A DNA stretch of 64,000 nucleotides. It comes from Euleptes europaea (taxonomy: Eukaryota; Chordata; Lepidosauria; Squamata; Sphaerodactylidae). The notes under the pieces are model-generated. The model saw only the letters and a list, made by a program, of their open reading frames with translations, was not told the origin of the DNA and made no database searches. The stretch spans positions 14,577,821 to 14,641,820 of the forward strand of contig NC_079312.1 of assembly GCF_029931775.1 (NCBI RefSeq), written 5' to 3'. The translations under genes were made by a program, and so were the position numbers. Of this stretch, positions 43,054 to 54,190 are shown in pieces (within the stretch, counting starts at the first letter, position 1; every line of letters begins with the position of its first letter).

Positions 43054-44184
43054 ATGGAAAACAAAGAAGATAAAGTTAAAAAAGACATAGAAAAACATCC
43101 TAAAGTATTAATAAAAGAGACCAAACAGCTTCAGATTCAACAATCACTACAATTTAAAAGAAGAGCTTCTGTCACCAGTCCTGCTCTTTCACCAGCTTCT
43201 TCTCCTGGAACAGAGACATCAGTAACAGCAAAGATGACTAAAAAACCTGATGCCACTCTTAACTCTCTACAAGAACTGTTGACTAAAACACTCCAAGAGG
43301 TGACATCAGTTAAACAAGAGGTGACAGAAGTTAAACAGGAAATGGTCTCAATGAAGCAGGAAATGGAATCTGTTAAGCAAGGCCTAAATCAAAATGCAGT
43401 GGCTATTACTACACTTCAAGAATCCATCTCATCTTTAGCAGCAAAACAGGATAAGCTTGATGCAAAAGTTCAAAAGCAAGCAAAGGACAACAAAGAAACC
43501 AGAAAGAGGGTTGATGCTCTTGAATTGTCAATGGAAGCCTCCCAGGAACGCGAGGAATCGCGAGATGACAGTACCGCAATGTTGGAGTTGAAGATAAAGG
43601 AAAGTTGGATTCGTTTACGTGGTTTAAAAGAAAAACAGGAAGGTACAAACCTGAGAAATTATTTGAAAATATTGTTGGCTGATTTTTTACAGGAAGACGA
43701 TGCTGTGGTGGAAGGTATGATAATTACAGCCTACAGAATGAACTCTGCTTATGCTACAAAAAATAAAGTTCCAAGAGATTGTTTGATTCAGCTTTTTTCC
43801 AGAAGTCATCGTGACCTAATTTTGAATAAACATTTTAACAATCCACTAACAATTGATGGGAATCCGGTGAGACTGATGAAAGAAATCCCTGGAAGACTGC
43901 TGAGGAAAAGAAAACTTTTTGCAGAGTTTGTGGAAAGACTGAAATACAATGGAATACAATATAGATGGGAATACCCTCAGGGAGTTTCTTTTATCTTCAA
44001 GGCTAAAAGAGTTAAGATCATAGATACTGTCAAAGTAGAACAATTCTTGCGAAGATATGAAGGGGAGCTACGCAAACCACCAGGCCAAACTTCAAGAGTA
44101 CATGATGGAAAGGATCGTGCTGAAGAAGAAAAGGCAGAAGAAGCAACTGGGGGGGGGCATCATCCTCAGATGAGTGAGGAGTGA
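43054..44184 (+). CDS. L1 ORF1 protein, intact frame
   Basis: 376 codons, uninterrupted from ATG at 43054 to the stop at 44182-44184. ORF1p is the trimeric RNA-binding chaperone that packages L1 RNA in the cytoplasm. The N-terminal ~60 residues are basic and Ser/Thr/Pro-rich. Residues ~65-180 form a long coiled coil with heptad-like repeats (VTSVKQEVTEVKQEMVSMKQ). Then come an RRM-like domain (ELKIKESWIRLRGLKE ~ residue 195) and a C-terminal domain (RDLILNKHFNNPLTIDGNPV to VEQFLRRYEGELRK), the order of Transposase_22-type L1 ORF1p. The tail is acidic (AEEEKAEEA). The length is close to that of mammalian L1 ORF1p. Confidence 0.92.
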   Translation: MENKEDKVKKDIEKHPKVLIKETKQLQIQQSLQFKRRASVTSPALSPASSPGTETSVTAKMTKKPDATLNSLQELLTKTLQEVTSVKQEVTEVKQEMVSMKQEMESVKQGLNQNAVAITTLQESISSLAAKQDKLDAKVQKQAKDNKETRKRVDALELSMEASQEREESRDDSTAMLELKIKESWIRLRGLKEKQEGTNLRNYLKILLADFLQEDDAVVEGMIITAYRMNSAYATKNKVPRDCLIQLFSRSHRDLILNKHFNNPLTIDGNPVRLMKEIPGRLLRKRKLFAEFVERLKYNGIQYRWEYPQGVSFIFKAKRVKIIDTVKVEQFLRRYEGELRKPPGQTSRVHDGKDRAEEEKAEEATGGGHHPQMSEE

Positions 44185-44314
44185 GGAGCTGGCTGAACAA
44201 AGGGGGGAAAAAGGGGGGGAAGAGGGGAGGGCGAGAAAAAGATAATGGAGGTTTTTAAGAGAAAAAGAGAAATAACTATGGAAATTTGAGTAGGAGTTTA
44301 TATTAATAATAAAA

Positions 44315-47300
44315 ATGCTACAAATTGTATCTTGGAATGTTAATGGTTTGAACTCTCCAATTAAGAGGAAAAAAGTGTTTTACCATCTACAAAAGTCCAA
44401 AGCTAATATCTTTTGTTTACAGGAGACACATATATTACCAAAGGATATTCACAGGTTGGAGCAAACAAAAATGGGCAAATTATTCACTGCGTGTAATGAA
44501 ATGAAAAAAAATCAATGGTATTGCTATGTATGTCCCTTCAGTATTAGAACCTAAACTTTTATATAAAGATGTAGATGGGAGGATTTTAATTGTGGAAACT
44601 GTAATGGGATTTCAGAAAATAATATTAGTGGGTATTTATGCAACTAACATAAATCAGAAATTATTTTATTCTAATCTAGCGTCGATATTAGCAGAACACG
44701 CTAATGGGAAAATGATTTGGATGGGAGATTTTAATGGGGTAATGGTACCAAGATTGGATAGATCTACAAAGAAAAAAAAGAGTAAATATGAGGGTAAACT
44801 TCCAAGTATTTTTAATTATATAACAGATCAATGGGAAATGTTTGATATATGGAGATTAATGAACGGTAATAAAAAAGGGTATACTTTTTATTCATCAAGA
44901 CATTGTTCCCATTCAAGAATAGATATGTTTTGGTTATCTAAAGATATTACAAGTTTATCTGAGGCTCCTGAAATTTTACCTAAGGTGTTTTCTGATCATA
45001 ATGCGCTAATGTTAAGGATTAATATAGGTACAAAAATAAATAAATCTTGGGTGGTAAATGAATATTTACTTAAAAATAAGAAAATTGTGGATAAATTGAA
45101 AATAGATATACAAAACTATTTTTTAGAAAATATCGATAAAGGGACATCAGATGATATTGTATGGGACGCAGGTAAAGCAGTACTAAGGGGTTTATTGATA
45201 CAACAAAATTCGAGATGGTATAGAGAGAGAGAAGGTAAAAAGAAGAAATTGTTAGAACAGATTAAACAAGAAGAGAATCTATTGAGAAAAGTACAAACTA
45301 AATTGCTTAAACAGGAATATAGAGATAAGATTAAAAATTTGCAATATCAATATGAATTTTTAATAAATGCAGAAATAGAAAAAAAATTATGTATAATAGG
45401 CAGAAATTTTTTGAACATGCAAATAAACCAGGTAAACTATTAGCTTGGCAACTTAAGCATAAAGAAAAGAATTTACCTATAATAAGAATAAAGAGAGATG
45501 GTAAGGTTACAATGGATAAATGTAAAATTGTAGAAACTTTTGTGGACTATTACTCAAATTTATATAGACAAGGAGAGGTTTCAGAAAAAGAAATAGAGAC
45601 ATATTTGAACCAATTAGAATGGACAGGAATTTCACAAGAACATAAAGAATTATTAGACGCTAATATAACCTTGGAGGAACTAAAAGCAGTAATAGGTAAA
45701 AGTAAGTTGAATAAAGCACCAGGAGCAGATGGTTTTACAACATTTTATTATAAAGTTTTTATGGAACAAATCTCTCCACATCTTTTAAAAGTGATGAATA
45801 ATTGTTTGCAGAATGGATCTATTCCAAATACCTGGAAACATGCAAATATAGTGTTAATTCCTAAATCAAACTCAGACTTATTAGATGTTAAAAATTATAG
45901 ACCAATCTCATTATTGAATAATGATTATAAATTTTTTGTAGCGATTCTGGCAAATAGATTGAAAAAAATACTGAGTCAGATTATTCATAAGGATCAAGCA
46001 GGCTTCCTTCCCGGAAGGCTGATTAGCCAAAATGTTAGAGTAGTAATAGATCTTTTAGAATGTGCGGAATTTAGCACTATACCTTTAGCAATGATATTTT
46101 TGGACGCAGAAAAAGCATTTGATAATGTAAATTGGAAGTTTATGAAAAAAGTATTAGAATATATGGATTTTGGAAAGAAATTCCAATTAGCTATTGAAAA
46201 GATCTATACTTACCAATCTGCTAGATTGTTGATAAATGGGAATATAACATCACAATTTGAAATACAAAAGGGCACCAGACAAGGTTGCCCTTTATCACCA
46301 TTATTGTTTATAATAACGTTAGAAGTTTTATTGAAAAAGATTAGAAATAATGTAAATATTATAGGTTATAAGGTTGGGAGAAATCATTTTAAGCTTAAAG
46401 CATATGCAGATGATTTAGTTTGTTTTTTAACTAACCCTATTAGTCAGATTGCAGAATGGAAAAAAACGGTGGAGGTTTATGGAAAACTTGCAGGATTTAA
46501 AATTAATAAAAACAAAACAAAAATATTGGTTAAAAATATGACACTCTTGCAGCAACAAGAATTATCAAAAAATACTGGTTTTACTATAGAACAAAAAATA
46601 AAGTATTTGGGTATTTGGTTAGCTTCAAATAATTTTAATATATTTAAAAATAATTATATAAAAACATGGCATCAAATTAATATAGACTTGAAAAACTGGC
46701 AAAGAATACCTTTATCACTATGGGGTAGAATTTCAGCTGTTAAAATGATGGTTTTACCCAAAATGCTTTTTTTATTTCAAAATTTACCAATAATTAAGGG
46801 GGTTAAAATGTTTAAGGTATGGAAAAAAGATATTTTAAACTTCTTGTGGAACAAAGGAAAACATAGAATAGCTTACAAAAATTTGATTCAACTAAGAGAT
46901 ACAGGTGGGTTAGGCTTACCAGATTTAAAAACGTATTATGAAGCAGCATGTTTTGTATGGTTGAAATCTTGGATAATGTTAGAAGATACTGAATTATTAG
47001 AATTGGAAGGTTATAATTTACGTTTTGGATGGCATGCTTATTTATGGTATGAGAAAGAAAAAGTAAATAGAGATTTAATATTCATTGTGTTAGAGCTGGT
47101 TTGTTTAAAGTGTGGAAAAAGTATAGAAAGATATTAGAAAATAAAACTCCTGGATGGCTCAATCCAGTGGAAGCTTTTATGAGAAGAGGAACTCAGCTGA
47201 ATTTAGAAATGGATATATATAGAAATATTATTAACTGGAAAGAAGGGATATGGATTTTAAAAAGTAGAGAAGAACTGGATATAAAGGATTGGTTTCTATA

Positions 47301-48072
47301 CTACAAAATAAGAGATATATTTAAAAAAGATAACCAAATTGGATTTAATAGAAATAAATCAGAATTAGAGAAAATATTAATAAAAGGAAATAAAGGACTG
47401 ATAGGTAGAATGTATAAATTGTTAATGGAAATTAATTTGGAACAAGAAAGGATTAAACCAATTATGATTAAATGGATGAAGGAGCTAGGTTCTAACATAG
47501 ATTTGGAACTATGGGAAAAATTATGGAAAAAAGAATTTAAATTTACAATAACCAATGAAATCAGAGAAAATCTATATAAAATGTTTTACAGATGGCATAT
47601 AACACCAGTGATGATTTCTAAAATAAACAGAGAAGACAGGGGTCTGTGCTGGAAATGTGGTAAGGAAAGAGGAACATATATGCATGTATGGTGGTTTTGT
47701 AAAAAAATAAAAAAATTCTGGAAGAAAGTTTTGAAGGAAACGAATAATTTGATTAATGGTAGTGTGAAAAGAAAACCATTATTTTGCTTATTGGGAATAC
47801 CACCAAAAAATATCAATGATGAAGACAGAATTGTTTGCCAGTATAGCTTTGCTGCTGCAAGAATTGTGATAGCTAAAGTTTGGAAGCAAGTAAATAAACC
47901 TTCAATTAATATCTGGAGAGAGAAGATATGGATATATATGAGGATGGCCAAATTAACAGATTTCCTACATGGGAAAGACATGGAAAAGTTTAAACAAACT
48001 TGGTCAAAGGCCGCCTCATCTTGGGATAAGATGGCAAAAATCGATTTTATGGTTATAATTAACGAGTTGTAG
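44315..48072 (+). pseudogene. L1 ORF2 (endonuclease-reverse transcriptase), three frameshifts
   Basis: It starts at ATG 44315 with the APE endonuclease signature (VSWNVNGLNSPIKRKK, CLQETHI). The frame breaks near 44,510-44,550 at an A8 run and resumes as WMGDFNGVM, RIDMFWLS and SDHNALM. A second break lies near 45,380-45,440 beside another A8 run. The RT follows: GADGFTTFYYK, FLDAEKAFDN, GTRQGCPLSPLLF, catalytic AYADDLVCF at ~46,400. A third break near 47,105-47,135 leads into the C-terminal Cys/His motif (CWKCGKERGTYMHVWWFC). In L1 the protein nicks target DNA and primes reverse transcription. All motifs survive. Two of the three breaks sit at homopolymers, so some may be assembly errors, not true mutations. 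Confidence 0.9.
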
Positions 48073-48399
48073 AAATTAGAGTAATTTTATACCTTTGTAT
48101 TTTTAATAGTAAAATCTGATTAGACACCTGCTGCGGAAGTCGGGTGAAGGGTCACTGTTAATGGTGGGTGGTGGGAGAAGGGGTATCTTTTTCTTTTTTT
48201 GATTATAAGAACTTTGATATTTGAGATTGTAATAAGTGAGATATATGGATACTCCTCCAAGTTTCTATTATGTATTTTGTAATTTTTGTTACTTTTTTTG
48301 TTATTGTTGTTACATGTATTGTTTTTTTTTGTTTGATATTTTTTTATTGTTAAAAAAATCTTAATAAAAATTTATAAAAAAAAAAGTAGTCAAAATAGC

Positions 48400-48816
48400 C
48401 ACTGTGCAGCTGCTTATAAGATGTTAGATATTGATGTTGTATTGTTCTCTTATGGCAAGTCTGAGTGTAAACTCGTTCAGCAGAGAGGATGGGATTAAAA
48501 TAAATATGAATCTTTGGTTTTGCTTATCTTTGTATTTTACTATCCAGTGGAGCTCTTCCATTTTCTGGGAGGCACAGGGCCTGTAACCCTATCCTTATTT
48601 TGAAAGTAGAATTCTGTCCCTCCCCTGCCATAGTCTCTATGGAAGGCAGACAAGTTTAAGTCTAGAGCGTCCACTGCATGTAAAACCTGGACCGCACAGC
48701 CTCTGTGTGCAGTGCTTTCAATTAGTGAGAGGTTAGGCTAAACTGTTCTCATAGGGGTGAAATCCTGCCAAAACCATTGCCTGCCCATCCCTTTCAGTTC
48801 AGGCTGGTGTGTGGGC
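48400..48816. other. Continuation of pre-L1 sequence, no gene seen
   Basis: After the L1 target duplication the host sequence resumes (CACTGTGCAGCTGCTTATAAG). A possible AATAAA-like ATTAAAATAAATATG lies at ~48494, perhaps the 3' end region of the zinc-finger pseudogene's transcript. No other feature recognised. Confidence 0.35.
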
Positions 48817-49231
48817 TGTATTGCCCATGGTTTAGAAAAACAAACGGATTCCAACAGGCAGGTATTGGGGAAAACAAGGTATGCAGTTTTATTAAACAAA
48901 AATAACCCCTTTACCCAGGCTAATAACCTTCAGAAGATGGGAAGTCGTCTCCTGGGAGGCAAGCAAGCCGCTTCGTCCTGTCTGGCAGTCCGTCTTTGTT
49001 CTGCAGACACTCCTTCTCTCTCTGGCTTCGTGTCTGGAGTCCCTCTCTCTCTCTTCTTCAGTGGTGAGCGAAGCCAGATATATTTTTCCCACTACCAGGT
49101 GCTCATTATTTACAGTGCTGTGTGAAAGTTAACTCCCTAATGACCTGAGATTGCTCTCACACAGGGAAGGGCTGTATTGATCACCACCTCTCTCCTTGTG
49201 AGTACAATTGTCTTCTGCAATTTCCATTACA
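48817..49231 (-). mobile_element. Solo LTR with perfect 6-bp target duplication
   Basis: 415 bp with TG...CA ends (TGTATTGCCC and TTCCATTACA on the plus strand), flanked by GTGGGC on both sides (48811-48816, 49232-49237). On the minus strand it has an AATATATCTGG TATA-like site and TTTAATAAAACTGC as poly(A) signal, so transcription would be minus. No internal sequences remain. The six-base duplication fits ERV classes that make 6-bp duplications. Fossil. Confidence 0.82.
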
Positions 49232-49237
49232 GTGGGC

Positions 49238-50130
49238 ACTCACTCATTCTTTTTGATTATGTGCTTTTTAAGTTATTAGTGCGTGCATGGGGGGGCTGTT
49301 CGGGGGGGCAGGAGTTTGACTGAACTGCCTGGCACCTCGACTGAACTGCCTGGCAGCCTAGCTATATACACATTGCAGCTCAAGAACGGCTGCCTCTTGA
49401 GCTACTCCCTCTTTTAACCATGCCTACCCCCCACAGACTTAGTCAGGCTTTCTCTCTTGGTCTCAGCATCTGCCCCTTCATCCCGCTGCAGTGTGAGGAT
49501 CAGACTACGTACCTACCTGATAGGGCTGCCAGTAAGGGCTGCAACACAGTAAGATTTGTGTACTCTCACTTGAGTGATATTGAGCCCGGCATGAGGGCAG
49601 AAAGCTCATCCCTCAACATGTGGCCCTCTCTTGTAAAATGGACTTGGCAAAGCACAGCTGCGGGCTTGTATTTCATCTGCTGTAGGAAAAAACTTCCCAT
49701 TCTCGTAACACATCCACACATTCCTTCAAAGCATGTCTATGCCACGCACCAGGGCTGAAAGCTTATCGATCATTTACAACATTTATAGTGCAGGGATTGT
49801 GCAGGAAAACCTGCATCCCTTTTAGGAGTTGTATGCATGTGTTAAAGGCTTCACATCAGAAGAGGTATTCCCACCTGGGTGCATGAGAGAAGAGGGAATC
49901 CCTCATCAGAGGTGGCCATTGCTGTGTGTGATATCAGTGGTGATCTAGGAAGTATTTAAGGGGGTGAAGCCGAAACGGTGTGCCTCAGTTTACCTTAAGT
50001 TACCAATCAACACAACTGAGCTGAGATGCGGTGAAATTGACAGTTTGTTTATTGGTTTTGCGAATAAGCAGAACTGGGAATACAATGCCCTGGCTGTCAA
50101 GCCGAAGGATTGCGAACCCACATAAGCAGA
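49238..50130. other. Unassigned, no gene recognised
   Basis: Contains a G-rich stretch (~49288-49310) and a 112-codon open frame (49420-49758) without recognisable motif. Nothing supportable beyond that. Confidence 0.3.
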
Positions 50131-50545
50131 CAGGAAGAACTTTTAAAGACTTTTCAGTAATGACGTTTGCAAAATAAAAATACATTTCTCATCATCCCGG
50201 TATTACCGCATAGTGTTTAATTGTTCTATTGAAATTGACATGTAAGCGATTCTTTAATACTGGTGCACTAGCTCAAGCCACAGATTCCCTATTAACAGGG
50301 AACAAGGGGTACTTTCAAGGTTGCGGTGAAACGGAAGAGCAGAGAGAGAAAGTTAGTGATATTGCCAAAAACATTCCGGGAGGGAACAGGAGGAGGGAGG
50401 GGGAAGCAGTTAGTATGGGCAAAGATTTGTGTGCTGCTTTGAGGTACTTAGAGAGTGTGCAGAGTGCTGATGCATGTTTATCTACACACACGTCTTACAA
50501 GAGGGGGAGGGATTTCATGGGCACTTCACTAGTTGCAATTTATAT
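50131..50545 (+). repeat. Unclassified dispersed repeat, plus copy
   Basis: Homologue of 38459-38830 in inverse orientation: GCAAAATAAAAATACATTTC, GACATGTAAGCGATTC, CTACACACACGTCTTACAAG. The open frame 50229-50576 is related to 38459-38758, but coding is unproven. Confidence 0.5.
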
Positions 50546-50849
50546 CTTTGAGGACACACTGAGTGCCTTCCCCTGAACCTGCCACCCACCCCCACAGCTG
50601 GAACTAAGGGTCAGGGCCTCCACACAGTCCCAGAACCTCCCTTTTTAGAAATAAGTTCTCCCCTCGCCTCCCTTGGCATGCTTCTGTGATTCAAAGGAAC
50701 GTTTACACTGATGAAGTGTACCTCAGTGGCCTAATACTGAGACCGGTGCTTTGTGCCAGCCCACCTTTCTCCTCCATACGGGAACCTCCAAGCCCCCGTG
50801 GAGAGAAAGCTGCTACATTCCTTATCCCATTTCTAAAACATTTCATTAT
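50546..50849. other. Unassigned spacer
   Basis: C-rich intergenic sequence. No gene or known repeat recognised. Confidence 0.3.
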
Positions 50850-51055
50850 CGTATAAAAGGTATGAAAAACGTCCGATCTTTAGGAGGCAGCTGAAGACAG
50901 TTTCATTTAGGAGTGCATTTGGTTATGTTACTAGCAGTGCTGAGATGGGATCTTAGATTTTAGCTTTATGTTGTTAATATATTTTATTGTGTTATTTATA
51001 TTGTAAGCCACCTTGAGCTCCGTAAGGATGGCTAATAAATGTTTTAAATAAATAA
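50850..51055 (+). mobile_element. LINE 3'-end remnant (L2-like)
   Basis: AGGAGGCAGCTGAAGACAG, TTTATTGTGTTATTTATATTG, TAAGCCACCTTGAGCTCC and (AAATA)n at the end give the usual form of a reptile L2-type 3' UTR with a short tandem tail. Confidence 0.55.
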
Positions 51056-51261
51056 ATAGTCCTGTTACCCATCTAAAAACGACCTCCTGAATACCTCAGT
51101 TTGCACTTCTCAAGAGCTTCTTTCCCATACGGCTTCTGGAAAGATGGCTGCACCTGCCAATGTGCCTTTCCTTAAAGCAGGGTAGCTTCTTCATGCCACC
51201 CTATAGGCTTGGCCCCTTGGCAGAGGGTGTTTTTTTGGGGGGGAGCAAGATCTCTGGGTAG

Positions 51262-51476
51262 GGTTGCCAACCTTTAGGTTGGCGTAGATATCTCCCAGAA
51301 TTACAACTGACCTCCAGAAGACAAAGATCAGCTCTCCTGGAGAAAATGGCTCCTTTTGGAAGTGCAGTTGAGGGCATTATGCCCTGGTGGAGTCCCTTCC
51401 CTCCCCCAAACCTTGCCCTCTTCAGGCTCCATCCCCGAATCTCCAGGAATTTCCCAACTTGGAGTTGGCAACCCTA
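51262..51476 (-). mobile_element. AGGGTTGCCA-type MITE
   Basis: AGGGTTGCCAACCTTTAGG at 51262 and GAGTTGGCAACCCTACT at the other end are inverted. The interior has TCTCCTGGAGAAAATGGC. The duplicate is at 52649-52862. Confidence 0.6.
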
Positions 51477-52086
51477 CTAATGGGTGACCCTTAATGGACT
51501 TGGTTGGCAGCAGGCTGAGGACAGCCAGAGAGAAGTCCTACTCACCTACGTACTGTGCACTCAGTTTATGGCAACTAACAACTAGGAGATATGACGGCCA
51601 CTTGATATCACTTTTGAAAGGAAATAAGACAGACTGGTGGAGGTGACAAGGTCCATCAGTGGCTATTAGCTATGATGGCTAGATAGAACCTCCATGTCCA
51701 GAGGCAGTCTACCGCTGGGTGCTGGGGGCAACTCCGTGAAGTGGCTGTTGCCTCCGATCTCTGGGGTGGGCTTCCTAGATGCGTCTGGCTGCCCACAACA
51801 GGACGCTGGATGAGGCAGGCGTCTGGTTTGACCCAGTGGAGCTCTGCTATTCTTCTCAAAAGGCAGGGGGCTTGTAACTCAAACATAGGATTCAATGCCC
51901 CCCCCCAAAAAAAAACTCTTTCTCCGAATACTTAAGTGACTATTTCCACATTCTTCAGTGTACAAATAAAGCCCAGCCACGCGAAAACTTCTGGAAGCAG
52001 AGAAATAAGAAAGGAGGGACAGGAAGGATACTAAAAAGAATAGGGGCTTTTTGTTCCATTGCAGCCTTGTCTCCTCTTTCCTGTGA

Positions 52087-52310
52087 ACTACAGTTCCCAA
52101 AAGCCCCTGCGAGGGAGAGAGATTTGCACAGAAAAGATTTAGGTGAGTGGGCGTGTCTTTGGGGGGGTTTCTGGAGAGGGCGGGAAAGCGGAGCCACGTG
52201 GTTGGAGGCTGCCCCTCATATTCCCTAGGAGGGAAGTTTGAGACTCTCTCATGTAGCTCTTTTTCCCCAGGCTGGAGGAAGAATTTGGCTTCGGCGCTGT
52301 TGCAGGAAAG
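52087..52310 (+). promoter_or_regulatory. Promoter and first exon of a zinc-finger gene, copy 1
   Basis: ACTACAGTTCCC at 52087-52098 matches the ACTACAnTTCCC (ZNF143/SBS-type) core promoter motif common at zinc-finger gene promoters. A GC-rich segment follows (GGCGGGAAAGCGGAGCCACG). A probable non-coding first exon ends at GTTGCAGGAAAG|GTGGGT (donor GT 52311-52312). The transcription start itself cannot be fixed. Confidence 0.55.
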
Positions 52311-52648
52311 GTGGGTTTGTGGTTCCTTAAAGAGATGCTGGGCACCAAGGGGGTGGTCGGAGGAGAACTGTGCCTGGACTCAGGGTGCTCCTTGAAGGGA
52401 GCAGGAGAGAGCGAGCCAGCATTGGGGGTGGGGGAGATATTTCCAGGGAAAGATCCTGGCAAACGGACGGGTGATCTCCGAAACACCGGGGATGGGGGGG
52501 GGCAGGAATCGTTCCGCACCGGGTGGTTCCTTGGTTTATCTTTCAGCCTTTCCTTATGGCAGGGCAGCTTCTTCATACCACCCTATGGGCTTGGCCCTTT
52601 AGCAGAGCCTTTGGGGGGGGGGCGGGGAGGAGCAAGAACTCTGGGTAG

Positions 52649-52862
52649 GGTTGCCAACCTCTAGGTTGGCCTAGATGTCTCGCAGAATTACAACTGATCC
52701 CCAGATGACAAAGATCAGCTCCCCTGGAAAAAATGGCTCTTTTTGGAGGTGCAGTTGAGGGCATTATGCCCCGGAGGAGTCCCTTCCCTCCCCCAAACCT
52801 TGCCCTCTTCAGGCTCCATCCCCAAATCTCGGAATTTCACAACCTGGAGTTGGCAACCCTAC
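52649..52862 (-). mobile_element. AGGGTTGCCA-type MITE (duplicate of 51262)
   Basis: AGGGTTGCCAACCTCTAGG at 52649 and GAGTTGGCAACCCTACT near 52862. Same interior, duplicated with the surrounding block. Confidence 0.6.
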
Positions 52863-53757
52863 TAATGGGTGACCCTTAATAAACTTGGTTGGCAGCAGGC
52901 TGAGGACAGCCAGAGAGAAGTCCTACACACCTACGTACTGTGCACTCAGTTTATGGCAGCTAACAACTAGGAGATATGACGGCCACTTGATATCACTTTA
53001 AAAAGGCAGAGGTCTTTCACATCACCTACTTGCCTGGTTGCTTTAAATGGAGATGCCAGGAGTTGAACCCCCAAAATCTCCCTGTATTTCCCAACCCGGA
53101 CCTGGAACCCTAGTAATGGGGGACCCTTAATGAACTTGGTTGGCAGCAGACTCAGGACAGCCAGAGAGAAGTCCTGCAGCCCTATGTCACATACTGTGCA
53201 CTCAATTTATGGCCACTAACAATGACTAGATGTGATGGCCGCTTGCTGATATCGCTTTCCAAAGGGAATGAGACAGGCTGGCGGAGGTGGCAAGATCCAT
53301 TGATGGGTATTAGTTACGATGGCTAGACAGAACCTCCATGTTCAGGGGTAGTCTACTGCTGTGTGCTGGGGGCAACTCTGTGGAGTGGCTGTTGCCTCCA
53401 ATCTCTGGGGTGGGGTGGGCATCCTGGGGTGGGGTGGGCATCCAGGGTGCTGGATGAGGCAGGGCGTTTGGTTTGACCCGGTGGAGCTCTGCTATCCTTC
53501 TGAAAGGCACCCAGGGGGCTTGTAACTCAAAAACGGAGCTCAATGCCCCCCCTCCACCACCACCACCCCACCACACACACCCCACACACACTTTCTCCAA
53601 ATCTTTCCTTGTGCTCCTGAATTCCTCAGGGTGGAGAGGAAGCCCAGCCACGTGAAAACTCCTGGAAGCAGAGAAATAAGAAAAGGGGGGCAGGAAGGAT
53701 CCTAAAAAGGACACGAGCCTTTGCTCTCAGGGTGGTCTTTCCTTCTCCTCGCGGTGA

Positions 53758-53970
53758 ACTACAGTTCCCAAAAGCCCTCGCAAGTGAGGGCGGGGATTGA
53801 ACCCGACTGGGCGTGTCTTTGTGCCTGGGTGCTTCCTGGCGGGGACAGGGGAGCGGAGCCACGTGGCTGGGAGCCCCCATGTTTCCCAGGAGGGCGGCTT
53901 AGGGCGCTCGCCTCGAGCTCTTTTTCCCGGGCCGGAGGGAGAGTCTGGCTTTTCCGCGGTTGCAGGACAG
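53758..53970 (+). promoter_or_regulatory. Promoter and first exon, copy 2 (likely for the 58 kb gene)
   Basis: ACTACAGTTCCC at 53758-53769, then GC-rich CpG-bearing sequence (GAGGGCGGGG, GGCGCTCGCCTCGAGC, TTCCGCGG). The exon-like end is GTTGCAGGACAG|GTAGGT (donor GT 53971-53972). It is the copy nearest the large finger array on the same strand. It has more CpGs than copy 1, which fits a more recently active promoter. No ATG-led protein is claimed for this exon. Confidence 0.58.
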
Positions 53971-54190
53971 GTAGGTTTCTGGTTTCTTCAGGAGATGCTG
54001 GGCACGGAGGGGGTGGCCGGAGGAGGGCGGTGCAAGAAGTTGGGGAGCTCCTGGGAGGGGGGAGCGGGAGAGAGAGAGGGGGGGTGGGGGGGCTTCCGTG
54101 GACAGATCCTGGCTCCCGGACGAGTGATCGCCAAGGCACCGGGGAGGGGGGCGGGAATCGTCCCACACCGGGTGGCTCCTTGGTTTCTTT

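Larger units (their letters stand above)
42354..48384 (+). mobile_element. Full-length L1 LINE with 15-bp target duplication
   Basis: Flanked by AGTAGTCAAAATAGC on both sides (42339-42353 and 48385-48399). It has a ~700-bp CpG-containing 5' UTR, ORF1 (43054-44184), a 130-bp spacer, ORF2 (44315-48072, with three frameshifts) and an A-rich tail ending TTAATAAAAATTTATAAAAAA. Strong A bias on the sense strand is typical of L1. The intact duplication and full length suggest a fairly recent insertion, made into the 3' flank of the zinc-finger pseudogene. Confidence 0.95.
51181..54190 (+). repeat. Tandem duplication of a zinc-finger promoter region
   Basis: 51181-52546 is repeated from ~52562 to ~54190. 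Shared landmarks are GCAGCTTCTTCAT(G/A)CCACCCTAT, an inverted MITE, GACCCTTAAT(G/A)(G/A)ACTTGGTTGGCAGC, GATGGCTAGA(T/C)AGAACCTCCATG, the ACTACAGTTCCC motif and the first-exon donor. The second copy has an extra ~280 bp (about 52995-53240) that includes a further partial repeat of the GACCCTTAATG segment and a SINE scrap. Promoter motifs are 1671 bp apart. Confidence 0.8.

Noticed and set aside
49420-49758. 112-codon open frame in intergenic DNA
   Set aside because: No motif, no splice or promoter context, length within chance expectation.
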